DNA of 54,905 nt from Alkalibacterium olivapovliticus (GCF_003003275.1 NZ_PVTO01000017.1:1-54905); one strand, 5' to 3'. Numbered from the stretch's first letter, positions 28,061-41,951 are shown. The notes: generated by a model from the letters alone, not told the origin. Translations and numbers: made by a program.

Positions 28061-28510
28061 TTAACTTATTTCTGTAACACGGACCGTCAGCTCGGCTGTG
28101 ACGTCTTTGTGAAGCTTGATGTCCATCTTTTGAGCGCCGACAGATCTCATTGGGATCTTCTGATCGATTTTACGTTTATCCACTTTAATGCCCAGCTGCT
28201 TCTCGATCTCTTTCGCAATCTGTTTAGTAGTGACAGAGCCGAACAGACGACCGTCGTCTGCTGCTTTTTCTTTAATCTCAATCGGGTTTGCTTCAATCTG
28301 TTCTTTCTCTTTAACAGCAGCTTCATAAATTTCCTGCTCTTCACGTTCCTGAGCTTTATTTTTCATGGTTAGTTCTTGTTTTGCTGATGAAGTCGCCTCT
28401 TTGGCAAAGCCTTTTTTGATTAAAAAGTTGTTTGCATAACCATCTGAAACTGACTTCACTTCACCTTTCTTACCTGTACCTTTAACATCTTTTAATAGAA
28501 TAACTTCCAT
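28061..28510 (-). CDS. rplI: 50S ribosomal protein L9
   Basis: A 149-residue L9. The N-domain signature [36 protein letters not shown] is intact, followed by the long connecting helix (46-80) and the C-domain with [14 protein letters not shown]. It binds domain V of 23S rRNA and helps hold the reading frame. AAGGAGA precedes the ATG. 23 bases downstream of gdpP, so cotranscribed, as in most Firmicutes. Confidence 0.98.
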   Translation of the reverse strand: MEVILLKDVKGTGKKGEVKSVSDGYANNFLIKKGFAKEATSSAKQELTMKNKAQEREEQEIYEAAVKEKEQIEANPIEIKEKAADDGRLFGSVTTKQIAKEIEKQLGIKVDKRKIDQKIPMRSVGAQKMDIKLHKDVTAELTVRVTEIS

Positions 28511-28533
28511 AGTCTTGTCTCCTTCTCTATTTT

Positions 28534-30528
28534 TTAGTCGAGTTGAGCTTGTATAACATCTTTTAATTCTTCTATTATTTCTGTCACGCTTTTTCCGTCA
28601 ATTTGAGTTGCCGCGTTGGACAAGTGACCACCGCCACCCAATTTTTCCATAATGATCTGAACATTGATTTTACCCAAACTTCTGGCACTTATGCCTACCA
28701 TGTCTTCAGAACGCCTTGTGATGACGAATGCTGCTTCGATACCTGACATCCCTAACATTGTATCAGCCGTCTGTGCTGAAGTTACAGTCTGGTAAATCGT
28801 GTCATCATCCCCATTTGCAATGGCTATTCCATCTTGAACAAATTCAATTGTCTCAATTAATCGACTTCTTTGCAAGTATACTTCAGGGTCTTCTTTTAGC
28901 CAGCGCTGAATCATAGTAGAATTCGCTCCAACTGATTGCAGGTAACTCGCTGCGTCAAACGTACGGGAACCTGTTCGCAGACTAAAGTTGTTTGTATCCA
29001 CTACTATTCCACCGAGCATGGCTGTCGCTTCGATACGGTTGATTGGATCACCGTCCGTCGAAACATATTCAAACAACTCCGTGATTAATTCAGCTGTAGA
29101 AGAGGCGTAGGGTTCGATATAGACCAGCAGAGGATTTTCAGTAAACTCTTCCCCTCTACGGTGATGGTCAATAACCATATTCCGCTTCGTCTTCTTGAGC
29201 AGATTAGGTGCAATAGACAGTAATGGTTTGTGGTGATCTACAAGCACTACCAGGTCTTTTGGTGTTATACGTTTTTCAGCATCAGCTATCGATATGATGT
29301 TTTTACGTACCTGATCATGCTTGTCAATTTCAAGCATCAGTTTGGTGACGTCGTGACTCAAATCGTCCTTATCTACGACAACATACACCGTCTTCTTCAG
29401 CATCATTGCGATTCTTGCTACACCTAGTGACGATCCAATGGCATCCAGATCAGGATTCTTATGGCCCATGACGAAGATATGTTCACTGTCGTTCATTAGT
29501 TTCTGCATTGCCTGACTAATCATACGTGATCTGACTCGGGTTCGTTTTTCCATCGGATTTGTCTTGCCGCCGTAATATCTTGGCTCTTCATCCACAGGTT
29601 TAACGATGGCCTGATCTCCACCTCGCCCTAAAGCAAGATCCAGATTGTTTTGTGCCAGTTCAGCCAGCTTATCAAACGGTTCTTCTCCGTAAGCCAGTCC
29701 CAGACTAATAGTCAGAGGCAGGTTACGTTTAGACGTTCGTTCTCTAATATTATCAATAATATTGAATTTCTCTTTTTCAAGACGATCCAGCTCTTTTCTA
29801 TTTAGAAGCAGGAAATAGCGGTCATCAGATACCCGTTTGTAGAATATACCATGCTGTCTTCCCCAGTTTGAGAAATAAGTAGTCAGCATACTATCGAAAC
29901 CAGATACACCTCTATCATCCAACCCTTGAGTAATTTCATCATAGTTATCTAGGAACAGCCAGCCAACAACTGGTCTAGCTTCTTCATATTCTTCTTTGAT
30001 CGTGGCGTATTCAGTAATATCCATCAGATAGACTGCATAAATATCCTTCTGAAAAGTAACTTGGTATATTTTCTCATTCCATTCAACCAGACTGTGCTGC
30101 TTGTCTTCTGAGGTATACATCTCGTATAGTTCAGAGTGAATATCCTCCAGTGACTCGCCCAAGACATTGCCAACTTTAGAAAGCTGAGTCTGCATGTACG
30201 GATTCAGCCAGTCAACTTGATGTTCTTCGTTTAATAGAAGAATACCAATTGGCATTTTAATAAGCGCTTCCTGTTCTCCCCTTTTGATTCGGTAAGTAAG
30301 ATTCAGGATATAGTCATTCAATTCTTTTATATAGACATTGCCTAATCGCCAAATGACAATCAGTGTTACTATGAACATGATCAGCATGATGGTCCCTAAC
30401 CATAGATACGCTACAAAGCTGAGTAACGTCATGATCAGTTGAATAGCTAGTGCAAAGAATAAAATCAAGCGCAAAGAGGGATTATTTAGAAACTTCGGAA
30501 GTATATCTTCCTTCTTAGTATTGTTCAT
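28534..30528 (-). CDS. gdpP: GdpP c-di-AMP phosphodiesterase (GGDEF/DHH-DHHA1)
   Basis: A 664-residue membrane protein. Two N-terminal transmembrane helices (about 17-60), a PAS-like domain, and a degenerate GGDEF domain lacking an intact GGDEF motif (about 170-300) are followed by DHH ([32 protein letters not shown]) and DHHA1 ending [12 protein letters not shown]. It hydrolyses c-di-AMP, a signal that controls potassium uptake and wall homeostasis. The frame is open to 30546, but AGGAG is placed for the ATG at 30528. Upstream of rplI in one operon. Confidence 0.97.
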   Translation of the reverse strand: MNNTKKEDILPKFLNNPSLRLILFFALAIQLIMTLLSFVAYLWLGTIMLIMFIVTLIVIWRLGNVYIKELNDYILNLTYRIKRGEQEALIKMPIGILLLNEEHQVDWLNPYMQTQLSKVGNVLGESLEDIHSELYEMYTSEDKQHSLVEWNEKIYQVTFQKDIYAVYLMDITEYATIKEEYEEARPVVGWLFLDNYDEITQGLDDRGVSGFDSMLTTYFSNWGRQHGIFYKRVSDDRYFLLLNRKELDRLEKEKFNIIDNIRERTSKRNLPLTISLGLAYGEEPFDKLAELAQNNLDLALGRGGDQAIVKPVDEEPRYYGGKTNPMEKRTRVRSRMISQAMQKLMNDSEHIFVMGHKNPDLDAIGSSLGVARIAMMLKKTVYVVVDKDDLSHDVTKLMLEIDKHDQVRKNIISIADAEKRITPKDLVVLVDHHKPLLSIAPNLLKKTKRNMVIDHHRRGEEFTENPLLVYIEPYASSTAELITELFEYVSTDGDPINRIEATAMLGGIVVDTNNFSLRTGSRTFDAASYLQSVGANSTMIQRWLKEDPEVYLQRSRLIETIEFVQDGIAIANGDDDTIYQTVTSAQTADTMLGMSGIEAAFVITRRSEDMVGISARSLGKINVQIIMEKLGGGGHLSNAATQIDGKSVTEIIEELKDVIQAQLD

Positions 30529-30615
30529 AGTTTCTCCTTTTAACACTATTTATTTTCCTTATTTTATCATTTATTTAACCGTTATACTATATGAGTTAAG
30601 GAAATTAAACCAAAG

Positions 30616-30631
30616 TGTTTCACGTGAAACA
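30616..30631. promoter_or_regulatory. parS centromere site 2
   Basis: TGTTTCACGTGAAACA, perfect 16-bp site in the rpsR-gdpP intergenic region. Confidence 0.92.
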
Positions 30632-30653
30632 TCTTGCTTAGTTAGAAACAGAA

Positions 30654-30685
30654 AGAGCTGCAACAGTATAAACTGTCACAGCTCT
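30654..30685 (-). terminator. Terminator of the rpsF-ssb-rpsR operon
   Basis: AGAGCTG-ACAGT / ACTGT-CAGCTCT stem with a 4-nt loop and a short U-rich tail (TTTCTG) on the minus strand, 17 bases past the rpsR stop. Confidence 0.8.
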
Positions 30686-30702
30686 ATTAGATTTAATTTT
30701 GT

Positions 30703-30936
30703 TTATTCTTCAGTAACAAATGGCAACAAGCCCATGATACGAGCACGCTTGATTGCTTTTGTCAGTTTACGTTGATTTTTTGCATAAGTTCCTGTTACAC
30801 GACGTGGTAAAATTTTACCTCTGTCGGAAATGAAACGTTTTAACAAATCAGTATCTTTATAATCAATATATTCGATATGATTTGCTGCAAAGAAATCTAC
30901 CTTACGGCGCTTCTTCCCGCCTCTACGTCCAGCCAT
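30703..30936 (-). CDS. rpsR: 30S ribosomal protein S18
   Basis: A 77-residue S18 of normal length: basic N-terminus ([15 protein letters not shown]), then [27 protein letters not shown] and the conserved [22 protein letters not shown]. It forms a dimer with S6 on the platform of the 30S subunit, and S6 is encoded two genes upstream in the same operon. AAAGGAGG precedes the ATG. Followed by a terminator and parS site 2. Confidence 0.98.
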   Translation of the reverse strand: MAGRRGGKKRRKVDFFAANHIEYIDYKDTDLLKRFISDRGKILPRRVTGTYAKNQRKLTKAIKRARIMGLLPFVTEE

Positions 30937-30962
30937 ATTATAATCCTCCTTTTATACTTGAA

Positions 30963-31520
30963 TCAAAATGGTAAATCGTCATCTGAAATATCGATTGATT
31001 CATTATTACTTTCAAACGGATCTTCATCGAAATTAGCATAATTGCTCTGATTGTTTTTTGGAGCTTGATTTTGATTGTTTTGTTGAGAATAATTACTACT
31101 GCTATTATTAGAATTAGAGTTAGAATTATTAGATGATGAATTATTATATCCACCATTTCCAGTACTCGCTCCATCGTTCTGCGCACGTTTTTCAGTGACA
31201 GATTTCGGTTCAAGCATTTGGAAGTTCTCACAAACAACTTCTGTTATATAAACTTTTCTACCTTCGTTATTCGTGTAGTTACGCGTTTGCATACGCCCAG
31301 TGACACCTACTAATGAACCCTTACGAGTAAAATTAGAAATAGTCTCAGCAGTTTTTCTCCAGGCAACACAATTTATAAAGTCCGTTTCACGTTCTCCCTG
31401 CGCATTGCTGAAAGGACGTTCCACTGCAACTGTAAATGAGGCAACTGCGATTCCACTACCCGTATAACGAAGTTCAGCATCTTTAGTTAATCTTCCAACT
31501 AAAACGACATTATTAATCAA
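30963..31520 (-). CDS. ssb: Single-stranded DNA-binding protein
   Basis: A 185-residue SSB. The OB fold (1-105, [19 protein letters not shown]..) is followed by a low-complexity Asn/Ser/Gln linker (about 120-165) and the acidic tip [10 protein letters not shown] that recruits partner proteins. It coats single-stranded DNA at forks and in repair. The start codon is TTG, with AGGAG 9 bases upstream, and homologues begin at the same residue. Middle gene of rpsF-ssb-rpsR; parS site 3 lies in the gap before it. Confidence 0.98.
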   Translation of the reverse strand: MINNVVLVGRLTKDAELRYTGSGIAVASFTVAVERPFSNAQGERETDFINCVAWRKTAETISNFTRKGSLVGVTGRMQTRNYTNNEGRKVYITEVVCENFQMLEPKSVTEKRAQNDGASTGNGGYNNSSSNNSNSNSNNSSSNYSQQNNQNQAPKNNQSNYANFDEDPFESNNESIDISDDDLPF

Positions 31521-31558
31521 TCAAAGATCTCCTTTCATTAAAAAGGCAATTAAATTAT

Positions 31559-31574
31559 TGTTTCACGTGAAACA
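31559..31574. promoter_or_regulatory. parS centromere site 3
   Basis: TGTTTCACGTGAAACA, a perfect site, one base past the rpsF stop codon in the rpsF-ssb gap. It is transcribed as part of the operon. Confidence 0.92.
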
Positions 31575-31575
31575 A

Positions 31576-31875
31576 TTAGTTTTCCAGACGTACGATCATA
31601 TGACGTAAAATATCGTCATTAATTCGAGCTAGTCGATCAAATTCATTGATAGACGCTGCATCAGTAGAATCTAGGTTTACCAAGTGATAAATTCCTTCAC
31701 GGTATCCTTTGATCTCATATGCAAAACGACGCTTCGACCAGTCTTTCGATTCATTTATTTCAGCACCTTTACCTGTTAAAAGTGTATCGAAACGCTCTAC
31801 TAAAGCTTTCTTACCATCTTCATCAAGATCAGGACGGATAATATACAGAATTTCGTATTTAGCTGTTTGACTCAT
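31576..31875 (-). CDS. rpsF: 30S ribosomal protein S6
   Basis: A 99-residue S6 ([25 protein letters not shown].., [25 protein letters not shown]). It pairs with S18 on the 30S platform. First gene of rpsF-ssb-rpsR. GGAGG precedes the ATG. The 240-base gap upstream to gyrA should hold the operon promoter, and the S6-S18 complex regulates its own mRNA in many bacteria; I did not find that motif with confidence here. Confidence 0.98.
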   Translation of the reverse strand: MSQTAKYEILYIIRPDLDEDGKKALVERFDTLLTGKGAEINESKDWSKRRFAYEIKGYREGIYHLVNLDSTDAASINEFDRLARINDDILRHMIVRLEN

Positions 31876-32067
31876 CTTTGACTGTCACCTCCTTATGGAC
31901 TTTGGCCCCTTCATTTGAAAGAGCAAGGAGAGTATTCATTTAAGAGTACTCACTCCGAAATATTATAGCACACGTGCCTTTCAAGTGCAAGGTTTCTTAT
32001 GATACTGCGTACTTTAAGTTTTTTACTTAAAAAATATAACTTGATTATATTTTTTCTCTGATTTTAC

Positions 32068-32111
32068 AAAAAAACGTCTACACCAGCAGCCGTAGCTGAC
32101 AGTGTAGACGT
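32068..32111 (-). terminator. Intrinsic terminator of gyrA
   Basis: On the minus strand ACGTCTACAC pairs with GTGTAGACGT, an inner CAGC/GCTG hairpin sits inside, and seven T follow. It starts 13 bases after the gyrA stop. Confidence 0.92.
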
Positions 32112-32123
32112 ATTGATTCGTCT

Positions 32124-34688
32124 TTATTCTTCTTCCATCTCATCAGATGGGTCTGATGATTCGTCATTCTGTTCAGAAGCTTCTTCGATCGCTGAAGATT
32201 CAGGTGTTTCACCCGTATCATCCAGTTCACCCTCTACTTCTTCAACCTCGATGTCTTCATCGATTTGAACTTTAGCTAAAGTTGAAACAAAATTACCTGC
32301 TTCAAGTCTCATCAGGCGTACACCTTGAGTGGCACGACCTGTTTTAGAGATGTTTTTCGCGTGGAAACGAATAATGACACCACTTGTCGTGATCAGCATG
32401 ATGTCTTCTTCTCCATCAACGGTCTTCAGACCAATAAGCGGTCCGTTTTTCTCGGTGATATTGGCCGTCTTGACACCTTTACCGCCACGTCCGCGAATCG
32501 CATATTCTGAAGCCTCTGTCCGTTTTCCGTATCCATTCTCAGTAATGATCAGTACTTCCGAGTCTTCATTCAACTTGTCCATACCGACTACATAGTCGTC
32601 ATCCCTCAAACGAATACCTCTCACACCCGAAGCGGCACGTCCCATACTTCTGACGGCATCTTCATGGAAACTCACAGCATAGCCTTGTCTCGTCCCAATA
32701 ATGATGTGATCATCTCCATGTGTGACAGACACATCGATCAGCTCATCATCTTCTTTCAGTACGATGGCTTTCAGTCCGCTCGTTCTGATGTTATCGAAGT
32801 CTGAGAAGGCTGTACGTTTGACTGTACCTAGGCGAGTGGTAAAGAATAATTGTTCATTCTCTTCACTTTCACCTCGTGTATTGATGATGGCCTGAATCTT
32901 CTCGTCATTTTCGATTCCCAGGAAATTGATAGCCGGGATCCCTTTGGCTGTTCTGCCGTACTCAGGGATTTCATATCCTTTAGCTTTGTACACTTTACCC
33001 GTATTCGTAAAGAACAGAAGCAAGTCATGTGTGGAACACGTCAGTAACGTCTCAACGAAGTCGTCTGTGTTCGTCCCCATGCCTTTAACGCCACGTCCAC
33101 CTCTATTTTGAGCTTTAAACTCAGAAATGGCCATCCGTTTCATATAGCCGTTATGAGATAATGTCACAGCGATTTCTTCTTCTTCGATTAGGTCTTCGTC
33201 TTCGAGGCTTAATGCTTCTCCGACTAGCAACTCAGTTCGACGGTCGTCACCATGTTTTTCAGCGATTTCTTCCAGTTCAGTAGCAATGATTTCATGTACG
33301 CGTTCAGGACGAGCTAAAATATCCGTTAAGTCATCGATCGTCGCTTTAAGCGCCTGATACTCGCCTTCAATTTTCTCTCTTTCGAGTCCTGTCAGACGGA
33401 CCATACGCATATCTAAAATTGCCTGAGACTGACGATCACTCAAGCCGAATTTTTCCATCAGTGCATTTTTAGCGGCATCTCCTGTTTGAGAACCTCTAAT
33501 AATTCTGATGATTTCATCGATATGGTCCAAAGCGATACGCAATCCTTCAAGGATATGAGCCCTAGCTTCTGCTTTTTTCTTGTCGAACTCGGTTCTACGA
33601 CGTATAACTATACGCTGATGTTTTAAATATTCAGTAATGATTTCTTTCAAACCTAATGTTTTAGGAATACCATTGACGATTGCCAGCATATTGAATCCGA
33701 AAGAGGTCTGAAGGGGTGTCATTTTATAAAGGTTATTTAAGATAACACTAGCAGACACATCTCTTCTGACATCGATGACCATGCGCATACCGTCTCTATC
33801 AGACTCATCATTCAGGTCTGTAATCCCTTCGATTCGTTTTTCACGCGCCAGATCAGCAATACGCTCGACCAGTTTCGCTTTATTGACCAGATAGGGAATT
33901 TCATCAACGATAATACGTTCCTTACCGTTCGGCTGAACTTCTATTCTGACTTTTGCACGGATTTTAATCGATCCACGACCGGTTTCATAGGCTTTTCTGA
34001 TTCCGGATTTCCCCATGATCATTGCACCTGTCGGGAAATCGGGACCAGGTATAACTTCCATCAGTTCGGCTACCGTTGCGTCTTCATTTTCCATTACTAA
34101 ACGACAGGCAGCGATGACTTCTCTAAGATTGTGCGGTGGAATATTCGTCGCCATTCCGACAGCGATCCCTGAAGCTCCGTTAACTAACAAGTTAGGGAAA
34201 CGAGCAGGCAGGACATCTGGTTCTCTTTCTGATCCATCATAGTTATCGTGATAATCGACGGTGTCCTTATTGATGTCTCTGAGCATTTCCATAGCGATTT
34301 TGCTCATTCGTGCTTCTGTGTAACGCATCGCAGCAGCACTGTCACCATCAACAGAACCGAAGTTTCCGTGTCCATCGATCAGCGGATTACGGAAACTGAA
34401 GTCCTGTGACATACGAACCATTGATTCATAAATCGCAGAGTCCCCGTGCGGGTGATATTTACCCATAACGTCTCCAACGATACGGGCTGATTTTTTATAG
34501 GCTTTATCAGGCGTCATACCCAGTTCATTCATCCCATAAAGAATACGGCGATGTACGGGCTTCAGTCCATCCCGAACATCCGGTAATGCACGAGAGACAA
34601 TAACACTCATTGCATAGTCCAGAAAAGACTTTCTCATTTCAGTAGATAAATTAATCTGTTCCATTCGTGATTCTCTTTCTTCAGCCAA
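32124..34688 (-). CDS. gyrA: DNA gyrase subunit A
   Basis: An 854-residue breakage-reunion subunit. The catalytic tyrosine is Tyr123 ([10 protein letters not shown]). The quinolone-determining region [10 protein letters not shown] has Ser84 and Glu88, the usual quinolone-sensitive residues. The C-terminal beta-pinwheel carries the GyrA-box-like [13 protein letters not shown], and an acidic tail closes the protein. With GyrB it introduces negative supercoils. The start codon is TTG (34686-34688) with AAGGAGG upstream. 47 bases after gyrB. Confidence 0.98.
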   Translation of the reverse strand: MAEERESRMEQINLSTEMRKSFLDYAMSVIVSRALPDVRDGLKPVHRRILYGMNELGMTPDKAYKKSARIVGDVMGKYHPHGDSAIYESMVRMSQDFSFRNPLIDGHGNFGSVDGDSAAAMRYTEARMSKIAMEMLRDINKDTVDYHDNYDGSEREPDVLPARFPNLLVNGASGIAVGMATNIPPHNLREVIAACRLVMENEDATVAELMEVIPGPDFPTGAMIMGKSGIRKAYETGRGSIKIRAKVRIEVQPNGKERIIVDEIPYLVNKAKLVERIADLAREKRIEGITDLNDESDRDGMRMVIDVRRDVSASVILNNLYKMTPLQTSFGFNMLAIVNGIPKTLGLKEIITEYLKHQRIVIRRRTEFDKKKAEARAHILEGLRIALDHIDEIIRIIRGSQTGDAAKNALMEKFGLSDRQSQAILDMRMVRLTGLEREKIEGEYQALKATIDDLTDILARPERVHEIIATELEEIAEKHGDDRRTELLVGEALSLEDEDLIEEEEIAVTLSHNGYMKRMAISEFKAQNRGGRGVKGMGTNTDDFVETLLTCSTHDLLLFFTNTGKVYKAKGYEIPEYGRTAKGIPAINFLGIENDEKIQAIINTRGESEENEQLFFTTRLGTVKRTAFSDFDNIRTSGLKAIVLKEDDELIDVSVTHGDDHIIIGTRQGYAVSFHEDAVRSMGRAASGVRGIRLRDDDYVVGMDKLNEDSEVLIITENGYGKRTEASEYAIRGRGGKGVKTANITEKNGPLIGLKTVDGEEDIMLITTSGVIIRFHAKNISKTGRATQGVRLMRLEAGNFVSTLAKVQIDEDIEVEEVEGELDDTGETPESSAIEEASEQNDESSDPSDEMEEE

Positions 34689-34735
34689 ACTTTATTCCTC
34701 CTTAAACTCTCTCAGTACTCTGTATTACACCCTGT

Positions 34736-37876
<3,141 letters not shown>

Positions 37877-37877
<1 letters not shown>

Positions 37878-38110
37878 TACTCTTCCCCATTATCAGATAA
37901 GGCAATCCTATATGTGCCGAACCCTTCAACTTTTACAGTGTCTCCAGGGTGTAATTTACGCCCTCGACGATTGTCAGGCTCTTCGTTCACCCAAACGGTA
38001 TAATCCATTAAAAAGGGTTTAGCCATTCCGCCACTAGAGATGATTGTGGCATGTTTCAAAAATTGTCCTAATGTGATGACTGGTTTGTCGATTTCTATAA
38101 TTTCCGGCAA
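37877..38110 (-). CDS. yaaA: YaaA/RlbA S4-domain RNA-binding protein
   Basis: A 77-residue single S4 domain (ITLGQFLKHATIISSGGMAKPFL.. VWVNEEPDNRRGRKLHPGDTVKV), standard for the small protein between dnaN and recF in Firmicutes; the Bacillus homologue takes part in 50S assembly. The start codon is TTG (38108-38110) with AAAGGAG 9 bases upstream. The stop overlaps the recF ATG. Confidence 0.95.
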
Positions 38111-38462
38111 TTTAATCGGCTCCTTTAAAAAGCAAAGACGTGGACAATTTCATCCACGTTCTGTCTAAATTCTCTTCTTATATTATACCTTATTTCAGAG
38201 GTATAAACAAATTTATATAGGAAAAAATGCTTTCTCTTGGGTTTTTAGGTAAAAATGACAAAACCTGCTTTTTTATGTAAATTCGCTTAGACTCGTCAAA
38301 TTTTAAGAATAAGTCGATTGGCCCTTTTTAATATCCCTTCTCTATTTTGAATAATAAACGACTGAACTTCTCTGTTCAGCAAGCTTTGGCTAACGGCTTC
38401 GATCAATAGCGGGCAGTATCCTCAGCTTTTGATTTTATCCGCTCGTCTGTTCCTTAAAACAG
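38111..38462. other. dnaN-yaaA intergenic region
   Basis: No gene. A 7-bp hairpin ACGTGGA/TCCACGT (38138-38159) lies just ahead of the yaaA ribosome binding site and could act as a leader structure. The rest (38180-38460) should hold the yaaA-recF-gyrBA promoter. A small GAACTTCTCTGTTC hairpin is seen near 38368. Confidence 0.5.
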
Positions 38463-38491
38463 CAAAAAAAGACCCGACACTGTCGGATCTT
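38463..38491 (-). terminator. Intrinsic terminator of dnaN
   Basis: On the minus strand AAGATCCGACA pairs with TGTCGGGTCTT followed by seven T, 14 bases past the dnaN stop. Confidence 0.9.
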
Positions 38492-38504
38492 CCCCCTATT
38501 TATC

Positions 38505-39644
38505 TTATGATGATGTTCGAATCGGTGTGATCAGCTGGATAAATTCATTTTTATCCTCAGTTGGCACCAATACGAATGGACGTAACGTTGAAATCAGTTT
38601 CAATGTGATATCCACAGGGCCGAATGTTGTTAAAGCAGCTTTTAGATAATCTGGATTGAATGAGATCTCCATATCGTCTCCATTGATGGACTGTGCAGTC
38701 ACCTGCTCGTTTACTCGTCCCACTTCAGGCGAGTTCCCTGTAATTTCAACTGTATTGTCTTTGACCGATAATTTAACCACGTTATTTTTACCTTCATGTG
38801 ACAGTAAAGACGCTCTTTCAACGGCACCAAGCAGAACATGTGCTTCAAGTGCGACTTCGGTTGTCGAACTGTCGGGGATCAATCGGTCAGTGTCAGGGTA
38901 ATTTCCTTCAAGCAGACGAGAATAAAATAGAGTATCATCCGTTTTGAAAAGGATCTGATTTTCAGCAATGGCCACTTCGATTTCTTCAAGGCTATCATCC
39001 AATAGACGAGTCAGCTCCTGTAGACTTTTGCCAGGAATGACAAGGTTATAGGACAATCCTTCAGTTCCTTCGATTGGAATTACACGCTGGCTAAGACGGT
39101 GACTGTCTGTAGCGACTGCTTTTAGCTTACCGTCATTGATCGTCAGGTGGATACCCGTTAGAATCGGACGACTTTCATGTGTGGAAACAGCTATAACCGT
39201 TTGTTTAATAATCTTTTTAAGTAAATTCACAGGCAATGTAAAGGACTGTGCTGTGTCAATATCGGGTAGATGTGGATAATTTGCTGCATCAAGTCCATTA
39301 ATAATGAATGATGATGAGGCAGACGTAATCGATGTCTGAACTCTGTCGTTTACTTCTACAGTGAAGTTCTCATCTGGAAGCTTGTTAACGATGTCACTGA
39401 AGAAACGAGCTGGCTGCAGCACAATCTGTCCTTCTTCTTCTATCTTCAGGCCTGATTGTTCATCAGATATTCTAATAAAGGTTTCTATTGAGATATCAGA
39501 GTTACTTCCAGTGAGTTGTATGCCTTCTTTTGATGCGATCAATTTTATTCCCGTTAATATAGGAATAGTGGAACGAGAAGAGACAGCCAGTTGAACGTCT
39601 TTCAATTTTTTTAGAAATGCTGGTCTGTTAACTGTAAATTTCAT
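38505..39644 (-). CDS. dnaN: DNA polymerase III beta sliding clamp
   Basis: A 379-residue clamp of three repeated domains (MKFTVNRPAFLKKLKDVQLAV.., RPILTGIHLTINDGKL.. in the middle), ending LVPTEDKNEFIQLITPIRT. It encircles DNA and tethers the polymerase. The in-frame ATG at 39650 touches GGAGG, so the ATG at 39644 is chosen. Downstream of dnaA across the unwinding region of oriC, in the usual dnaA-dnaN order. Confidence 0.98.
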   Translation of the reverse strand: MKFTVNRPAFLKKLKDVQLAVSSRSTIPILTGIKLIASKEGIQLTGSNSDISIETFIRISDEQSGLKIEEEGQIVLQPARFFSDIVNKLPDENFTVEVNDRVQTSITSASSSFIINGLDAANYPHLPDIDTAQSFTLPVNLLKKIIKQTVIAVSTHESRPILTGIHLTINDGKLKAVATDSHRLSQRVIPIEGTEGLSYNLVIPGKSLQELTRLLDDSLEEIEVAIAENQILFKTDDTLFYSRLLEGNYPDTDRLIPDSSTTEVALEAHVLLGAVERASLLSHEGKNNVVKLSVKDNTVEITGNSPEVGRVNEQVTAQSINGDDMEISFNPDYLKAALTTFGPVDITLKLISTLRPFVLVPTEDKNEFIQLITPIRTSS

Positions 39645-39680
39645 AAGCATCCTCCAATTATAATTTGAGTAACCGTCTAT

Positions 39681-39822
39681 ATTATATAGTATATAAATAC
39701 TTAGTAATAGTAGTAGGTCCTGTGTATACTGTGGAAAACAGATAAATTAGTTAGAGATAAAGGTTTTCCACCTGTGGATAACATGTGTATAAAGATGTGT
39801 CTAAGCTGGTAGTTTATCCACA
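39681..39822. other. oriC, dnaA-dnaN part: DnaA boxes and basal unwinding system
   Basis: Plus strand. An AT-rich tract (39681-39700) is followed by five consecutive DnaA-trios TAG-TAA-TAG-TAG-TAG (39702-39716), the spacer GTCC, then boxes at 39721 (TGTGTATAC) and 39730 (TGTGGAAAA). Further boxes are at 39764, 39773 (perfect, minus), 39784 (TGTGTATAA), 39796 and 39814 (perfect TTATCCACA). The arrangement matches the unwinding module described in Bacillus oriC. Replication should start here and diverge. Confidence 0.92.
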
Positions 39823-39830
39823 CGTCTAAA

Positions 39831-41168
39831 TTAAAGACTTTTTTTGATTTCGTCTATCTGATCTCTTAATTCAGAGTCAGTTTCATTATTCAGTACTTTT
39901 TTGATTTTCTCGTGAGCATGAATAACAGTTGTGTGATCTTTTCCGCCAAACTCTTTTCCTATTTTAGGTAAAGACGTACTGGTGAGCTCCCGCGACAAGT
40001 ACATGGCGATCTGTCTAGGGAGTACGATTTGTCTGACCCGCTTCTTCCCTTTCAGATCAGCTAGAGAAATCTGGTAGTATTTACTGACTTTCTGCTGGAT
40101 CGTTGCGATGGAGACATTCTGTTTTGAATCATGTTTGACCATGCTTTTTAAAGCATCTGCTGCCAGACTAGTCGTAATATCATTGCGCTGGATGGCAGAA
40201 TAAGCCTGTACCCGCACTAACGCCCCTTCAAGTTCACGAATATTCGAATCGATTTGTCCGGCAATATAACTGAGCGTGTCGTTTGGAATTTCAAGCCCTT
40301 CCGCATTCGCTTTTTTCCTTAAAATCGCTATTCGTGTTTCAAGATCCGGTGGCGTAATATCGACAGACAAGCCCCATGCGAAGCGTGATACCAGTCTTTC
40401 CTGAAGTTTCGGTATTTCATTTGGTAAACGGTCACTGGTGAGTACAATCTGTTTTCGATCATCATAGAGCGCGTTGAAGGTGTGGAAGAATTCTTCCTGC
40501 GTTCCTTCTTTGTCAGCGAAAAATTGAATATCATCTACTAATAATAAGTCCACGTTACGGTATTGCTGACGGAATTTTTCCTGCGTTCTATTTTGAATCG
40601 AATTGATAAAGTCGTTTGCAAAATTTTCACTCGAAACATATTTGATTTTCGCATTTGGGTTGATCTGAAGCAGCTGATGTCCGATCGCATGCATCAAGTG
40701 AGTCTTCCCAAGCCCAACTCCCCCATAAAAGAATAAAGGGTTGTAGATCGTTCCAGGTTCTTCTGCTACGACTAAAGCGGCCGCATGAGCCATCTGATTG
40801 CCTTTTCCGATAACAAAGGTATCAAATGTGTATTTACTATTTAACGTACTGGATACGTGTTGCGTGTCGAAAGCATTGATAGACTGTGTCTCTTCTTTTT
40901 GTTCTTCATGTACAGCCTGCTCTTCTGTGGTCACAAACAGTGGAGATACTTCACGTCCCAAAAATTCATAAAGGTATTCAACGACTCTAGTCGATAAATT
41001 ATTTTTCCAGTATTCCTTATGTAAATTAGAAGGGACTTCAATAGTCACTGAATTGTTAGTAAGTCGGACGAGGTTCGCGCTTTGGATCCAAGTATCAAAA
41101 CTGACTTTAGACAATGGTTCTCTGAACTGTTCCTGAAGATATTTCCATGTTGATTGTATATCGTCCAT
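39831..41168 (-). CDS. dnaA: Chromosomal replication initiator DnaA
   Basis: A 445-residue initiator. Domain I opens [25 protein letters not shown]. The AAA+ domain has Walker [19 protein letters not shown] and Walker [12 protein letters not shown]. Domain IV ends with the DnaA signature [25 protein letters not shown] precedes the ATG. The promoter region upstream contains a TTTTCCACA box (41224), which fits autoregulation. Encoded leftwards, co-directional with the left fork. Confidence 0.99.
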   Translation of the reverse strand: MDDIQSTWKYLQEQFREPLSKVSFDTWIQSANLVRLTNNSVTIEVPSNLHKEYWKNNLSTRVVEYLYEFLGREVSPLFVTTEEQAVHEEQKEETQSINAFDTQHVSSTLNSKYTFDTFVIGKGNQMAHAAALVVAEEPGTIYNPLFFYGGVGLGKTHLMHAIGHQLLQINPNAKIKYVSSENFANDFINSIQNRTQEKFRQQYRNVDLLLVDDIQFFADKEGTQEEFFHTFNALYDDRKQIVLTSDRLPNEIPKLQERLVSRFAWGLSVDITPPDLETRIAILRKKANAEGLEIPNDTLSYIAGQIDSNIRELEGALVRVQAYSAIQRNDITTSLAADALKSMVKHDSKQNVSIATIQQKVSKYYQISLADLKGKKRVRQIVLPRQIAMYLSRELTSTSLPKIGKEFGGKDHTTVIHAHEKIKKVLNNETDSELRDQIDEIKKSL

Positions 41169-41628
41169 TATTTTCCTCCTCGCCGTTAAGATGCCTTTTT
41201 TATTTTATCACGTCTTATTTCAGTTTTCCACAGTCGATTTCAATTGTTGATAAACTATACTCAAGTTGTCCATGAAGATATCCACAGTCTAAAAAGAGAT
41301 GTGCATAATTATTTAACGGGCTAGTTTTTCGACAAGAACTGTGCATAACTATTGGTATTTAAAGATTGATTTAACGGGCTTAAATAGAGTTATGCACAAT
41401 TAAAACAACCCTGTTTATAACTATTACAAACACCCTGTTAATCTGTGGACAAACTGTTGATAGGGGTGTGTGTAAGAAAAAATACTTCCTGACTTGTTAT
41501 CACCATGTGGATATCTTTTATGAACAAGTTCCTACATTTTTGTCACGAGACAAAGCTTATCAACAGGCGAATCAACTGCGAAATATGTCAGTCTGCTTCT
41601 TTAAAATCAATCAATATAATAGAAAAGC
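41169..41628. other. oriC, region upstream of dnaA
   Basis: No gene. DnaA boxes: TTTTCCACA at 41224 (plus), TGTGCATAA at 41300 and 41340 (minus), TTATGCACA at 41390 (plus). One-mismatch boxes are at 41278, 41444, 41516 and 41557. A 12-bp direct repeat ATTTAACGGGCT occurs at 41311 and 41369. It holds the dnaA promoter (TAAAAT on the minus strand near 41210). Confidence 0.88.
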
Positions 41629-41657
41629 TTGACAAATGAGCAAATGTTTTCTAAAAT
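41629..41657 (+). promoter_or_regulatory. rpmH-rnpA promoter
   Basis: TTGACA (41629-41634), 17 bases, TAAAAT (41652-41657). About 90 bases of leader before the rpmH ATG. Confidence 0.85.
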
Positions 41658-41748
41658 TACATAGTCTGTCTATATATTAATGCAGTCAACTATTGTATGC
41701 TTATTGATAAGTCAGAGGACAAAGGAAAGATTCAGGAGGTGTTCGCCA

Positions 41749-41889
41749 ATGGCACAAGGATTAACATATCAACCAAAAAAACGTAAACGTCAAAGAGTAC
41801 ATGGATTCAGAAAACGCATGAGTACTAAAAACGGACGTAGAGTATTACAAAGCAGACGTCGTAAAGGAAGAAAAAGAATTTCAGCTTAA
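41749..41889 (+). CDS. rpmH: 50S ribosomal protein L34
   Basis: A 46-residue L34: [19 protein letters not shown], then [22 protein letters not shown], against the usual 44 residues. It has two extra residues at the N-terminus (MAQGLTYQ instead of MKRTYQ). CAGGAGG stands before the ATG at 41749, so the in-frame upstream extension to 41680 is not used. First gene of the rightward rpmH-rnpA-yidC-jag set. A terminator-like structure follows, so rnpA expression may be attenuated relative to rpmH. Confidence 0.98.
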   Translation: MAQGLTYQPKKRKRQRVHGFRKRMSTKNGRRVLQSRRRKGRKRISA

Positions 41890-41894
41890 TGACG

Positions 41895-41951
41895 TTGGGC
41901 GACGGAAGCTTCTTACTGATAGCTATAGTGAGAGCACGTTGCCCTTTTTTT
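41895..41951 (+). terminator. Terminator after rpmH
   Basis: GGGCGACG (41897-41904) pairs with CGTTGCCC (41937-41944) with an inner GCTTCTTACT/AGTGAGAGC stem, then seven T. Partial read-through would supply rnpA. Confidence 0.9.

Noticed and set aside
27977-28372. 131-codon frame antisense to rplI
   Set aside because: Shadow of rplI; its start runs through the parS palindrome.
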